A stretch of 64,000 nt of DNA, from NCBI GenBank assembly GCA_026018925.1, contig JAKSZU010000002.1, forward strand, positions 88,671,975 to 88,735,974, in the 5' to 3' direction. Every line of letters starts with the position of its first letter. The first letter of the stretch is position 1. The notes below the pieces were generated by a model. That model saw nothing but the letters and a program-made list of their open reading frames with translations. It was not told the origin of the DNA and did not search any database. The position numbers were made by a program, and so were the translations under genes. The stretch is from Tupaia tana. Taxonomy: Eukaryota > Chordata > Mammalia > Scandentia > Tupaiidae. Shown piece by piece: positions 22,340 to 34,997 of the stretch.

Positions 22340-24400
22340 AACTATTTCAGCACAATTGTGGGATACAAATGAACATACAAAAATAAGTAGAATTTTTGTG
22401 CAGTAGCAACAAATTATCTGAAAAAGAAATATAAAATAACAATTCAATTCAAAATAGCATCAAGAATAATAGAGCACTAAAGAATGGAATTAACCAGAGA
22501 GGTGAAAGACCTGTTCGCTGAACTATAAAATGTGGATGAATTAATTTGTAACAGAAACAAAATGAGAAGATGCCTCATGTTTATGGATCGGAATGCTGAT
22601 TAGTTAAAAATATCCATACTACCCAATGCAATACCTATCAAAAGTACAATAACATTTTTTTTTGCAGAAATAGAAAATGCAATTCTGAAATTCATATTGG
22701 AGCCACAAAAGTTTTCAAATAACCAAAGCGATCTTGAGAAAGAAGAATAAAACTTGAAGTATCACATTTTCCAAGTTCAAAATTAAAATGACACGATGCT
22801 GGCATACAGATACAAAAACCAATAGGACAGAATAATGAGCCTAGAAATAAACCCATGCATATCTGGCCAACTAATCTTCATCAAGGATGACAAAAACATG
22901 CAGTGGGAAAGATAGTCTCGTGAAAACACTATGTATTTGTGTGCAAAACAATAGAATCAGAACTGTATCTCCCACCATACCCAAAATCAGCTCAAAGTGG
23001 ATAAAGAGCAAAACATATAAGTTGAAACTGTACAACTCTTTGAGAAAACAGTGGGGGAGAGCTTACTGGAAATGATTTAGCATAGGCAACAAAATCAAAA
23101 ATAGACAAGTAGAACTAACTATGCCAAACTAAAAAGTTTCTGCATGGCAAAAGAGACAATACAGTAAAAGGAACTGAAGGAATGGGATAAATATTTGCAT
23201 CACTAATAATTAGGGAAATGTAGCTCAAAATCACAATGAAATATGACTCTACACCTGTTAAGATTGCTATTGTCAAAAACAAACATAAAGAAATGTTGGT
23301 AAGGAGGTGGATAAATTGGAAGTCTCATACATTATTGATAAGAAGGTACAATTATGCAGCCTTTGTAACAGTATGGAAGTTTTACATGAAGTTAAAAGTA
23401 CAACTACAATATGATTCTGCATTACCACTTCTGGTATATATCCAAAAGACTTGATGTCACGATCTTGAAGATACATGAGAACCCTATGTTCACTGCAACA
23501 TTGGTCATAATAAACTACATACAGAAATAACCCAACTGTCTACACATGGATGAATAGATTTTTTAAAAATGCGATAGGCCAGTGGGTGGAATGGTGGTTT
23601 GGGCAGCTGGATCCCACATGTTCAACTCTGTAGTGTGAGTCCCAGACCCAATGGCTTAAAAAACATGCTGAGCACAAGTGCATGTATGTCCAAATTCTAA
23701 AAGTAGAAATGAAGAAGAGATGGTGATGTGGCCATCCTTAATGAAGATGCTTTCTCAATTTTCTCTCTTTTTCTCTCTTTCTATCTTTGCAGCAAGTGCA
23801 CACACCCTCTAGCAAATTTTTTTAAATGTGGTATTTATATATGGTGAAATTTTATATGGCCTTAAAGAAAGAAGTAAATCCTGCCATTTTCAATAACATA
23901 GATGAATCTCAAGGATATTGAACTAATTTAAAGAAGCCAGTAATAGAAGGATAAATAATGCATGATTGATTTCACTTACATTAGACATCCAATATAGTTA
24001 AACTCATAGAAGCAGAGAATGGAATTCTAGTTACCAGAGGATGGAGAGAGAAGGAAATGAAGAATTGAATATCAACTAGTATAAATTTTTAGTTACAGAA
24101 GAATACATTCTGGAGATTTAGTTATACAAGATGAATAACATGGTATCTACAACTAATAGAGTGGTATTTTGCACAATAAAATATGTTAAGACAGTAAATC
24201 TCATGATAAGTGTTCTGACCCCTAGAAAAAACAGCACACACACAACAAAGTAAATTTTGGAAGTGATGGATATGTTCAGTTCTGTGATTGTGGCAATTTT
24301 TTCATGATGCATACATATGTCTAAATTCATCAAGCTGTATATATTAAGTAGGTACCGTTTGTTGTATACCAATCACACCTCAATAAAGCTTTTAAAATTT
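22340..24400 (+). mobile_element. Old L1, ORF2 C-terminal half and 3'UTR
   Basis: Decayed ORF2 includes the 'aatgcaatacctatcaaaag' region, 'ctggccaactaatcttcatc' and 'ccacttctggtatatatcc'. The 3'UTR has 'ctagttaccagaggatgg', 'tggagatttagttatac' and 'cacacctcaataaagctttt'. All frames are broken. A SINE sits inside at 23576-23822. Confidence 0.8.
23576..23822 (+). mobile_element. tRNA-derived SINE inside old L1
   Basis: Head 'ggtggaatggtggtttggg', B box 'gtgtgagtccc', body with long CT stretch and A-poor tail. The old L1 resumes after it. Confidence 0.85.
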
Positions 24401-24659
24401 AGATAAATTAATACTAAAAGCAGAAGTTTGTTCTGTAGAAAACATAATAACTAAAAAAAAATTTTAGAGTAAGGGGATGAACCTGAGAGTTGGGCTAATG
24501 AGCAAATAATTACATTTATGTTAAAAACCCTAATTAAATACTTTGCTCAACCCTATGCAAGTGAATTTAAAGAAAATTATAAATGTCTTAGATTATAAAA
24601 ATAATCTAATTTATGTTTGAAAAATATGTGCTCAAAAAGCTAACTTCAACTCTTTTTTT

Positions 24660-24835
24660 CAATAAATTTATTTTAAATTTATTTATTTACATTCATTCAC
24701 TGCACATCATTACAGTATACAAAACGAGATTTTTTCCATCCAGAATACATTGTATATTGGCTCAATCAAGGATATTACCATGCATGTTATTGTCAACAGA
24801 TAATTTTCCATTTCTTATTTCTTAAATATTTTGTT
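24660..24835 (-). mobile_element. HAL1-like 3' end, reverse
   Basis: Reverse complement of the 3' end seen at 11600-11760: 'catccagaatacattgtat', 'ggctcaatcaaggatatt' and 'gataattttccatttctta', with an (ATTT)n start. Confidence 0.7.
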
Positions 24836-24844
24836 TCCTCCCCT

Positions 24845-25096
24845 CCTTTTTTATGTTTAATTATTTATTTATTTTTTAATTAAAAAATTATTTATACATT
24901 CAATCACATTATTTAGCTTACAAAGTGAATATTTCAATATGTGAACATTTCTTCCCAGTCTAGTTAATCAAAATATCTTCAACACTGCACCTCCCCATCC
25001 TGTCAATTCTCTGCCTCCGTATCCCTCCTCCAAATGCCCTTCCCCAGGCCCCACTCTTCCACACACACCACATCTGGCATTCATACCCATCTCTTG
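24845..25096 (-). mobile_element. L1 3' segment of a twin-primed insertion
   Basis: Reverse-strand L1 3'UTR: a T-rich start (tail), 'cattcaatcacattattta', 'gcttacaaagtgaatattt' and 'accacatctggcattcat'. At 25097 it switches abruptly to forward L1 ORF2. The missing stretch of the element is found at the far end of that forward part, so both belong to one insertion. Confidence 0.75.
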
Positions 25097-27215
25097 TGAT
25101 TGGTTCAACATATGCAAAATCATAATGTAATGCACCCTATTAACAGGAAGAAAGATAAAAACCTTATGGTCATATCAATTGATGCAGAAAAAGCATTTGA
25201 TAAGATACAACATCTCTTCACAATCAAGACTCCCAGCAAAATCGGCATAGAAGGGTCATTTCTCAACACAATAAAAGCTATCTATGAAAAACCCATAGTG
25301 AACAACATCCTGAATGGAGAAAAGCTGAAAGCTTTCCCACTAAAAACGGGTACAAGACAAGGATGCCCACTTTCTCCACTCCTTTTCAATATAGTACTGG
25401 AAGTCCTTGCCAATGCAATCAGAAAAGAGGAAAAAATGAAAGGCATTCAAATAGGAAAAGAATAGGTGAAACTCTATTTGCAGATGACATGATTGTATAC
25501 ATAGAAGACCCAATGCTTTCCATGAAAAAGTTTCTGAAAGTAATGCACGAATACAGTAAAGTTGCAGGATACAAAAATCAATATACAGAAATCTATAGCA
25601 TTTCTATATATGAACTGAAAAAAGTTATTCCATTTACCATAGCCACAAAAAGTATAAGATACTTAGGAATAAATCTAACCAAAGAAGCTAAAGACCTCCA
25701 CAAGGAAAACTATGAGAAGCTAAAAAAAGAAATTGAAAATGACACAAAAAAGTGGAACGACATCCCATGTTCCTGGATTGGAAGAATTAATATAATCAAA
25801 ATGGCAATCTACCCAAATTAATCTACATATTTAATGCAATGCCAATCAAAGTACCAGACACATTCTTCACAGATATAGAAAAGACAATCATAAAATTCAT
25901 CTGGAATCACAAAAGACCCCATATTGCCAAAGCAATTCTACACAAGAAGAGTAGAGTAAGCAACATCTCACTCCCTGACCCAAAAATATACTACAAAGCT
26001 GTGGTAATCAAAACAATATGGTACTGGCACAGAAACAGACATGTGGACCAATGGAACAGAATAGAGTCCCCAGAAATAAATTTCCAAACATACAGTCAAC
26101 TGATTTTTGACAAGGGGTACCAGTCAATCCAATGGGAAAAGGCAAATCTCTTCAGCAAATTGTGCTGGAAAAACTGGATTTCCACCTGCAGAAAGATATA
26201 TCTGAACCCCTACCTCTCACCTTTGACAAAAATTAAGTCAAGGTGGATCAAAGATCGAAATCTAAGACCTCAAACTATAAAACTGCTCTGAGAAAACACT
26301 AGAAACTCTGGGAGACATTGGGGTAGGGAAAGACTTCTTAAATAAGATCCCCAAAGCACAGTTGATAATCCCCAAAATAGACAAGTGAGATTACAACAGA
26401 CTAAGAAGTTTCTGCATGGCAAAAGACACAGTAATTAGTGTGAGTCTACAACCCTCAGAATGGGAAAATATGTTTGTAAATTATGTGTCAGATAAGGGAC
26501 TGATAGCCAGAATACACGAGGAACTCAAGCAGCTGTTTGGAAAAAAGATGATCAGCCCTATTAAAAGATGGGAGAATGAGTTGAAAAAACTCTAAAGATA
26601 ACATGTGGATAGCCAAAATGCATATGAAAAAATGCTCAACATCCGTCATTGTAAGGGAAATGCAGATCAAAACAACAATGAGATACCACCTAACCCCAGT
26701 CAGAATGTCTAAGATTAAAAAAAAAAAAAGATAAGTGTTGATGGGAGTGTGGTGAAATGGGTACTCTCTTACACTGCTGGTGGGGAATGTCAATTAGTTC
26801 AGCCACTGTGGAGAACAATTTGGAAATTCCTCAAATATCTACAAGTAGAACTACCATACGATCCAGCAATCCCACTCCTTGGTATCTACCCAAAGGACAG
26901 AAGAATTCTTCATTGGAAAAGTGCTCACACATCGATGTTTATTGCAGTACTATTCAGGATTGCTAAGACATGGAACCAACCCAAATGCTCCCATGCAGAT
27001 GAATGGATTCAAAAAATGTGGCACATATACTTTATGGAATACTATTCAGTCATAAAAAAAAAAAAAAACACTGGCTTTTGACAGAAAGTGGAAGAATATG
27101 GAAGATTTACTGCTGAGTGAAGCATGCCAGGCTATGAAGGAGAGACATTGTATGTCCCCACTTAATATATACCGAGTGTCCGCACTCTGTGACTGAAACT
27201 GATTGAGTAAAGGAT
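25097..27215 (+). pseudogene. L1 ORF2, inverted segment (RT to C-terminus, broken)
   Basis: Part of L1 ORF2p, the reverse transcriptase of the element. The first residues include the RT motif A region ([13 protein letters not shown], about 25165-25210). The catalytic FADD of motif C is at about 25475-25489, one frame away, and thumb/C-terminal regions ([50 protein letters not shown]) follow to 27081 in several frames. The endonuclease and N-terminal RT are absent (5' truncation). At least four frameshifts or stops. The first part of a 3'UTR follows to about 27215. Confidence 0.85.
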
Positions 27216-27235
27216 GTTTCTGTTTTTTAATGAAT

Positions 27236-27650
27236 AACAATTTTATTTATTTTTTATTTTTTCATTTCATTTTCTTTTATACATTAATCACATTATTATT
27301 TTGCTTACAAAATGGATATTTCAACAGGTGAACATTTCTCTCTAGTACAGTTGATAAAACAACAAAATATCTTCAACAGATAATACCACATTATTTTGTG
27401 CCATTAATGCTTTGCTCCCTATTTTTCTTCTAAATGTCCTTCCTCAGACCCTCCTCTTTCACACACACTATATCTGGTATTTACATCTACATATTGTGTT
27501 TCTATATCCTTTAGTCAATGAGTTTCAGTCATAGAGTGCAGGACACTCAGTATATATTAAGTGGGGACATACAATGCCTCTTCTTCATAGGCTGGCTTGC
27601 TTCACTCAGCAGTAAATCTCTTAACATTGAACCACTTGGCTTGTGTGTCA
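27236..27650 (-). mobile_element. L1 3' end, reverse
   Basis: Reverse copy of the same L1 3' region: T-rich tail, 'gcttacaaaatggatattt', 'aacaaaatatcttcaacaga', 'gtcaatgagtttcagtcata' and 'cttcactcagcagtaaatct'. It abuts the forward L1, giving a tail-to-tail inverted pair over about 150 bp. Confidence 0.8.
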
Positions 27651-27879
27651 GTGAAGAATGCAACTAGTTGTGAAAATTAATATGAATTGTAAGACACATT
27701 AAAAAAATATGTCTAATCTTTACCTAGTCCAGTCTTCCCTCAAATCACAATCATCCAAAAATATACCAAGCTTAGAAAATGTCACAGGGAACTTGATGAA
27801 ACATTTAAAGAATTGATCTTTTCAATGCCATTTAAACTGTTCCAAAATATGGAGAAAAGGTAATTTGTATATAATTATT

Positions 27880-29135
27880 TTATACCTTTTTGAGGTATAG
27901 TATAATTTATTGAAGTATGTATACTGTGTACAATAATCAAATCAATGATATAAATACATTTATCATTCCCAGCATTCAACACCACACTGTGTTGTGCACA
28001 CCTGAAAATCACTTTAGTGTTTTTTTGGAAATATGTATTATTTTATCACCAACCTTCATTATTCTCCTGTGGTAATGTCGTTCCAAAACCTCTTTCACTT
28101 GTTTACATGCTATCTTGTGTCGTTTAGCTAAATTCTATAGGCCACCCACACACCCTACCCCCATCTACCATCTTATATCTACCATTTACTTTTTCTACTT
28201 CTATGCTATTGAATCACTTAACTTCTACCAGTGAGTAAGGACACTTGGTATTGATTAAACATGAGCACACAACATTTGTCTTTCATATCCTGGCTTATTT
28301 CAACTTATGTTTTTTCTTGTAGGTTGATCCATTTTGTCTCACATGCCAAGAATTCCTTTTTTTTCCCATTGGCTAAGTAGCACTCCACTGCATATAAATA
28401 CTACATTTTCTTTATCCAGACATCAGTTCTTGCTTGCTCAGATTGGCTCCATGTCTTTTAGCTATTGCGAATAGTACTACAATAAAGATGGATATACAAA
28501 TACCTCTTGAAGAGTTTGACTTTCTATTATTTAAATATATATGCAAAGGTAAGATATAGAGTGGAAAGGTAGTAGTATTTTTGGATTTTTGAGGAATCTC
28601 CACACTGTTTTTTTCAGTGCCTAAACAAGTCTAAATTCCTCTCTATAGTGCACAAGTGTTACCCTTTCTCCACAGCCTCACCAGTACTTACTATCCTTTG
28701 TTTTGTTTTGTTTTTCTTTTTTGAGAGATTTTTTGCTATAGGGCATGTGCGCTCACCAGAGAGACAGAGAGAGACAGAGAGACAGAAAGCAAGAAATCAC
28801 CCCCAGGGGGGATGGCCATGCCACAATCCTTTCTCCTCCATTCTCCTCTAGGGATCTTGGGCATGCACATGCACACGCGCCTGGTGTGAGTTTAAGCCAC
28901 TGGGTCTGGAACTCGCAGTCAACTACATGGGAGTTCAGTGACATAGCCATTATGCTAACTGCTGATCCCTACTATCCTTTGATTTTGACAATAGCATTTT
29001 TATAAGGGTTAAGGGAGATCTCATTATAGTTTCAATTTACATTTTCCTCATGATTAGTGATGTTAAACTTTTTTCCACATATTTTTTGGCCATTTATACA
29101 TCTTCCTTTGAGAATTATCTGTTCAGATTGTCCAT
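27880..29135 (-). mobile_element. Old L1, reverse, interrupted by a SINE
   Basis: Reverse L1: 3'UTR ('gtatagtataatttattgaa'), then the ORF2 end ('gattggctccatgtcttt', 'gctattgcgaatagtac', 'ctccacagcctcaccagta'). After the SINE it continues with 'ctcatgattagtgatgtta' and 'ttttggccatttatacatc'. Old and diverged. Confidence 0.8.
28701..28969 (-). mobile_element. tRNA-derived SINE with target duplication
   Basis: Near-complete reverse copy, flanked by tactatcctttg at 28689-28700 and 28970-28981. It splits the old L1. Confidence 0.95.
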
Positions 29136-29139
29136 TTCT

Positions 29140-29282
29140 TCTTCTTTTTTATTTTTTTAAATTTGCCAGAGGATACATATGCTCACAGTAGACAGGGATG
29201 GGTGGGATGAGGGAGTGAGAAAACACCTTCCAACGGGGATGGCCATGTTGCAATTCTTTCTCTGTTCTCCTCAAGTCTGCTT
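29140..29282 (-). mobile_element. tRNA-derived SINE, head missing
   Basis: Reverse tail and body only ('gccagaggatacatatgctc', 'gatggccatgttgcaatt'); the tRNA-like head is lost. Confidence 0.75.
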
Positions 29283-29285
29283 GAT

Positions 29286-29905
29286 GTTTGTATCAAAACA
29301 TGACAAACCTATGCAAGAACCATGGGCAGCTGTATAACAATGTGCAAACCCTATATAATAACCATCATCACAATAAAGATCAATGTAATATCCCTAAGAG
29401 ATGCAAAGTTGCTCACTATTATGAATATTAGAAAAGCCATAAATGAATTTTAAATAAATACAGAAATAATTTTATAAAAATCTAATGCAACTTGCATGAA
29501 ATAAGAGAATATTTCCTGAATATAATTTTTAAGTTACATCTTTTGTTCCCCAAAGTCAATATCTAAGGAAAACAGTGACATCGTGAGGAGCTGTTTTATC
29601 TAAAATGCAGATGGAAATTAAGAGGAAATTTTATTATTTTAGAAGATGATATTTTCCACATAGTTGAGATTGCTGAAGCAAAGATCATGTAAGAAATATA
29701 TGCATTGCCAGGCATAATAGTTTGATTATTTATCCAGCAGTTATAGCAAATGGGTTACATTTTCTGCAAGCAATTATTGATTATTAAATTTGGGTTACAT
29801 AATAATTTAGTATGTTTTGTTGTTTTCTTTAAGCTTCCCATTTTAATATATAATAGCAAGCTTTTTTAATATATAATAGCTTCTATTTTACCAAAAAAAA
29901 TCAAC
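29286..29905. other. Unassigned intergenic sequence
   Basis: AT-rich; nothing recognised. Confidence 0.4.
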
Positions 29906-29909
29906 CTGT

Positions 29910-30160
29910 TTTTAATAGCCAGAAGTTACATGTGCTTGCCCAAGAGATACAGAGAGAGAGAGAGAGAGAAGGCACTCCTAATGGGCTGTGGTCATGCTGT
30001 AATCCCTTCTCCTTGTTTTCTTCATCACATTTAGATTATTTTTGACATGTATGCACACATGCCCAGTGTGTTTTTCAAGCTATAGGATCTGAGATTGGAG
30101 CCACATGTTTGGCCAGGTGGTTAAGTTTCCTTATCCACTAGGTCATGGGGCTAGCCTCCC
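29910..30160 (-). mobile_element. tRNA-derived SINE, diverged
   Basis: Reverse: 'gccagaagttacatgtgc', GA run, 'gggctgtggtcatgctgtaa' and 'ccactaggtcatggggctag'. Confidence 0.8.
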
Positions 30161-30184
30161 CAAACTCAAGAAAAACTAACTTTT

Positions 30185-30385
30185 TTAAAAAAAGATTATT
30201 TATTTCATGAAAGAGAGGCAGAGATACAGCAGCCCTGACAGGATTTTGACATCACAATCGACCCTCAGCCTCAGCCAGCTCAGATCATATTCTCAGGAAG
30301 GCCTCCAGACACAAACCCATAACTTTCCTATGAGGATATGCCTTACAGAATGCTGTTTTACTACTGTGCTACTGTCAGGCTCTAC
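30185..30385 (-). mobile_element. Second SINE-like family, copy 1
   Basis: Shares 'agagatacagcagc' -type and 'cctcagccagctcagatcat' blocks with 51755-51975, and its start with 56650-56770. The arrangement (A/T-rich end, GA-rich patch, tRNA-like last 80 bp) suggests another tRNA-derived SINE, distinct from the main family. Confidence 0.55.
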
Positions 30386-31635
30386 TTCTAGTTTATTTTG
30401 TGTAACCATGCTATAATTAATTATTATGAAAACAATCATTAATAAATACTATTTTATTAAATACAGAAATGATTTGATAATAACAATATTGGGGAAATAT
30501 ATTTAGATAAAAGTTGTATGTCTTTTATAAAGTAGTATGTCTATAAATATGTAATATAAGCTAGGATCATTATTAGTGTAACGTTTATAAATACTTAATA
30601 TAAGATTGATCAGATTATTGAAAAGAAATGATTATTAAATGGTTTGTGATACTTGATACTTGGTGATACTTGATAATTTTATCATTGGTCAAATACTACT
30701 TAAAAAACTAACTCAGGAAATTGTTTACAAGTGTGTTTATCCTGGATCCAAAGTCAATCAGAAACAGACTGAGGATTATGTGCTAAACTGAGAAGCTGTA
30801 TTTCACTGTCAATACATTCTTCATAGAGTGAAGAGCAACCAGCGATGTAGCAGCCTTACATGAAGCTCAGATTCCAGTAAAGTATGTTAGAGGGGCTTAC
30901 CAGGCAGGGGTCTAAGACTGAAGGGCTTTTGGAAAGTAGATGGTGTACTCTTACTCAGCCTCCTCTCTCACGATCTTGTGTATGCAATGTTTAAAATTGT
31001 ACCTGGGAATTACAAGACCACTGCAATGCCTTTCTGAGCATTATGCACTGTTGCCTATCTGTAGCTTCTCTGAAAGTTAAATAAATATAATAGCAAAAAA
31101 AGCTAATCTTGTCTCACAATTTGGCTATCTGAACACAAGAACATCATTGTTAGAATTAGAGTGGGTTTCCCAATTTCAGATTACTAATTATTATAGAATT
31201 GCTTAACTAACTAGTGTTCATAACATTAATCAATTATCCTTTAAGAGGTACTTTAAGGTTGACTCATTTACTCCATTTAGGGCCAGGTCCTTCAAAGAAA
31301 AAAACCCTCATGAGAAATTAAGATGAACATGCTAATTTGACACTTTATGGGATCAAAGTGACAAAAACTCCAAAATCATATAAAACATGTATGATAGATA
31401 ATCATTAAGCCAGACATAGACATAATGTTAAGAAGAAGAAGAAAAAGAAAGTGTTACAGTAAAAGTATTTGAAATACTTCCCCCCCCCCCCCATTAATCA
31501 AACTTCAAAACAAAAGACTTGCCTTGAATGTCCTAACAGGATAATTGCCTAGATTTGAGTTTGTGAGAACTAAGGATTTAAAGGATAATCTGAAAAGAAT
31601 TCTATGGACTTCCAATCACTTTCAGTAATTGATGA
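30386..31635. other. Unassigned intergenic sequence
   Basis: Mostly AT-rich. The part at 30720-31100 is more GC-rich and could be an old LTR, but no termini are visible. A C12 run lies at about 31481-31492. Confidence 0.4.
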
Positions 31636-33630
31636 AAAAGAATTTTTTTACAAAGAAAATATTTTTATTTGTATATCAAAGACTCTAAGAAAAATGACAA
31701 TATAATAAGGTCAACAGAGTTGATATCAAGACACAAGTAGGTTTTGAAAAGCAATTGATCATTAATCACTGTTTCATCCAACTTTCCCTTGATTACTCTA
31801 GACAGCATCTCTGGCATACTCCCAACTGCATATTAAGAATGATGCTACCCAGCAGGTACAATTATGTTCCTCTTTTGGTAGTCTTCAGTATCTTTCTTTT
31901 TCTTTTTTTTTTTTTTTCTTTTTCTTTTTCTTCTTCTCTGGGCTAGAAATTGCTATGCTGGTACATGGCTCTTCCTCAGAAAGCAGTTCTTCCTTAATGT
32001 GTTTCTTTTTATCTTTTTTATTTTTCTTCTTCTTCTTCTTCTTCTTCTTCTTCTTCTTCTTCTCCTCTCCTTCTCCTTCTCCTTCTCTTTCTCCTCCTCC
32101 TTCTCTCCTCCTCCTTCTCCTCTTTCCTCCTTTTACTCTTCTTCCTCTCCTTCTCCTTCTTCCTCTCCTCCTTCTTCACAGAGATCTCCTCTTCTACCAT
32201 TACCACATTTTCTTCTTACTCTTCTTCAACTTTAATTTTAATCTTGCCTTTTTGTACTTTTCTTTTTAATAATTTCATCCTCTTTATCTACCTGTTCTAT
32301 TTTGTGTGTGTGTGTGTGTTTTTAGAACAGATTGGAAGTGTGAAGTCGCCAGAAGAAATCATGTCTTCACTTCACTTTTATGTTCATATATTTCTGCTTT
32401 TGCTGATGCCTTTCCTTTTCCACTTATTTTTCTTATCCCTCTATCTTCTAAGGCTCTCAACTAGGCCTCTAATTTGGCTCTGTTCTCAACTCCCATTGCA
32501 GAACTGGAACCCTCACCAAAAACATCACAATCAATGGCCAAAGCAATTTTGGCTGCCAGCATTTGAGAAATCTGTCCTTTGTGTTTGGGGCTTGTCTGGC
32601 CTACAAGTGAAGTGTGATAAATGAGATCATACTTAGAAGTATCCCTTCTAGACTTGAGGGCTCTGAAGAGTGCCTTTTATGCTCCAAGAATCTGACCTGT
32701 AGAAGCTGCATGCTTGGCCAAATTCGAAAAAAGAACCTGTGTGAGGAGTAAGCCGTGCTCCAGCTAATTCCCCAAGCATAACTGTGACATTGGGTGTGAT
32801 GGCCACCATTTGATTTTAGAGATATTGATAGAACTGGGTTCTATATTCAGTTATTTACATCACCTGGGTACAAAGATGCAGAATGTTGCAGATATCTTCT
32901 GAAATCTCTGTTCCCATTGATTTCTCTGCAGCTGCTTTTACTTCTGCTTCAACTTCTGGCAACAATTCAGAAAGCTGGGCAGAGGCCTGGTTCTTCCTGT
33001 CCTCAACTTTCTGTAAACACTTGCAATGTGTCAGATTATGTGAAAAAAACTTTTCCTGATTCAGGAAAATGGCAGCCATACCATTCTCTACACTTCATTA
33101 TGTAGTTATTTAATTCTTTGTCCTCATCATCTAACAAAGAATTGCCTGAACAAATATTGTGTCCACTATATCAGTTCTAAATTTCAATCTATATTGAGTG
33201 GTTCTACTCCAGGGATAAATTCATCCATTTGTGAATGGATTCCTCTCCTAAGTTCATTAACAACAGGACTTTGGACACAGCCGAGATTCAGTTTCTCCTT
33301 TATAACCCCTCCCAGTTTGGCATCAGGAACAGCCAGAGGTTCCTGAGCTGCTTAGACTATTTTCTCAAGAACTTTCTTCAGTCGTTTATAGATTTTGTCC
33401 TCTGTCAGAACTGTGAATGCTGCTAATGCTTCTGCTGTATCCTGAAATTTCTCAAAATGTTTTAATTTTGCTATTTTACTTGCTTTATCTAAAGTTTCAA
33501 ATTCTTTCCTACCAACCTCCTGAAGCTTCTTCTCATTTAGAAAATTAAAGATGGCATAGCCGACCTCAAACAGCACCAACATGGTAAGGCCGGGTCAGGG
33601 TGCCACGGGGCCACCACGAACTCTTACCAG
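31636..33630 (-). pseudogene. NOP58: NOP58 processed pseudogene
   Basis: Intronless, broken copy of NOP58, the box C/D snoRNP core protein. The minus-strand start is 33582 (MLVLFE). Recognisable pieces follow in order: N-terminal domain (YAIFNFLNEKKLQEV, EFETLDKASKIAKLKHFEKFQ), middle (NLTHCKCLQKVEDRKN, SELLPEVEAEVKAAAEKSM, ICNILHLCTQV at about 32860-33050), a Nop-domain remnant, and the lysine/glutamate-rich tail near 31880-32200. Many frameshifts and stops, and part of the middle is missing. The tail codons have expanded into a (CTT)n-type run. An AATAAA on the minus strand near 31663 followed by a short A run suggests a retained 3'UTR. Ends are approximate. Confidence 0.9.
32024..32172 (+). 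repeat. (CTT)n/(CTC)n pyrimidine microsatellite
   Basis: Runs of CTT, then mixed CTC/CTT, in the region that corresponds to the Lys/Glu-rich tail codons of the NOP58 retrocopy. Polypurine on the minus strand. Confidence 0.9.
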
Positions 33631-34672
33631 TGTAAAAAGACCAATTTTGCAGTCCGAAAATGCCAGCTAAGGTTGTGCCTGGTGAAACACAAAAGCGCTC
33701 TTTTTATCTCATTTAAGAGAAAAAAATTGCACCATGTTGCCTAGATAGTCCACACCAGAAATTTTTTTCAAGTTATGAATTATAGTAAAAATTCCGTTTG
33801 GAAGACATTCTAAAAAAAGAAATCTTGTTTTCTTTGTTTTGTTTTGTTAATTACATTCTGCTGTCCAAACTTTTTCATTAAATATTAGTGTTATTAAGTA
33901 TATTAGTGTAACTCTTGCATTAGTAGACATGCCCCGGAATAGTAAGTCTTAAAAATGCACTGGCACATTAATAGAAAATTCAATAATACTTCTGTTTTGC
34001 CATCTAGCATTCATCCCACAATAGGAGTGGAGATACATTTGGACAATGGAAAACTGTGAAGAGAAGTAACATGAAATTAATGGCAGCAAAACAAGTATGT
34101 CTGACATTATGAAAGATTTACATTTTGTTAACACTTTATTTTATGTTCAGAAAGCACCATAGTACTGGGTAATGTGATTCCTACTGACTAGAGGAAAACA
34201 AACAAACAAATAAACAAACAAAAAAAGCCATTTTAATCACTTCTCTTTAGTGAAAGAAAACCTATACAACAAGAAAGTCTAGAGCAGTTTGGAACATATA
34301 TGAGATATTAAACAATGTAGAATAGAAAATACTAATTGTGAAAAGGGAATCAATAAATAATTCTGTGATAATGATACAGGCTTGGGTCGTTCAGCTTCCT
34401 GATGAAATGAGGGATCCAACTGCCTTAACTCCCACACTACTGACTGACCCCAAAAGATTTTTATGTAATGATACATTACAGAATGGACCATTAAGTCTCC
34501 TGCTGAAATGAGTATGCCATATACTTCAAAATATAAAACAATTTGGGATTATCATAAGAATAGTGAGACAGATCTAAGAATTAGAAAGTCCAAAAATAAA
34601 TATAAAGCATTTGGAAATGTAATATACCAAGGATGTTATTTCATATCAGCAAAGAAAAGTTGATGGTTTAGT
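33631..34672. other. Unassigned intergenic sequence
   Basis: No gene or repeat recognised apart from a short (AAAC)n run at about 34196-34225. Confidence 0.4.
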
Positions 34673-34684
34673 AAAATGTGTTAG

Positions 34685-34997
34685 AGTCAGCAGGTGGTGT
34701 GGAGATTAAGACACTGGATCACACATGGCCAACTGTGCAGTGGGATCAAGTCCCAGATCCAGTCCCGGACCCGGCGGCTGGGGCGCGTCGTGCGTGCCCA
34801 AAAATCACTCTGGGTGTATATGTGTGCATATTCAAAATCCTGAGAGGAGACTGAAGGAGAAGTTCTTGATTATTTGATCATTCCCTCTGGGGGGCATTGG
34901 GGAGGTGGAGGAATTGGGAGTTCTCACTTTCCCTCTCTCTATCTTTCTGACAGAGCACATGACAGACAGCAAAACAAAAGAAAAAAATATATAAAAT
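34685..34997 (+). mobile_element. tRNA-derived SINE with CpG-rich patch
   Basis: Flanked by aaaatgtgttag (34673-34684) and aaaatatgttag (34998-35009). The head is decayed, but a 40-bp patch at 34761-34800 repeats the B-box end and body start in an undecayed, CpG-rich form, making the copy longer than usual. Confidence 0.9.

Noticed and set aside
25100..27081. Several 100-150-codon frames as host genes
   Set aside because: They are broken pieces of one L1 ORF2 reverse transcriptase.
31955..32269. 104-codon Ser/Phe/Leu-rich frame
   Set aside because: Translation of the antisense pyrimidine run in the NOP58 retrocopy; low complexity only.
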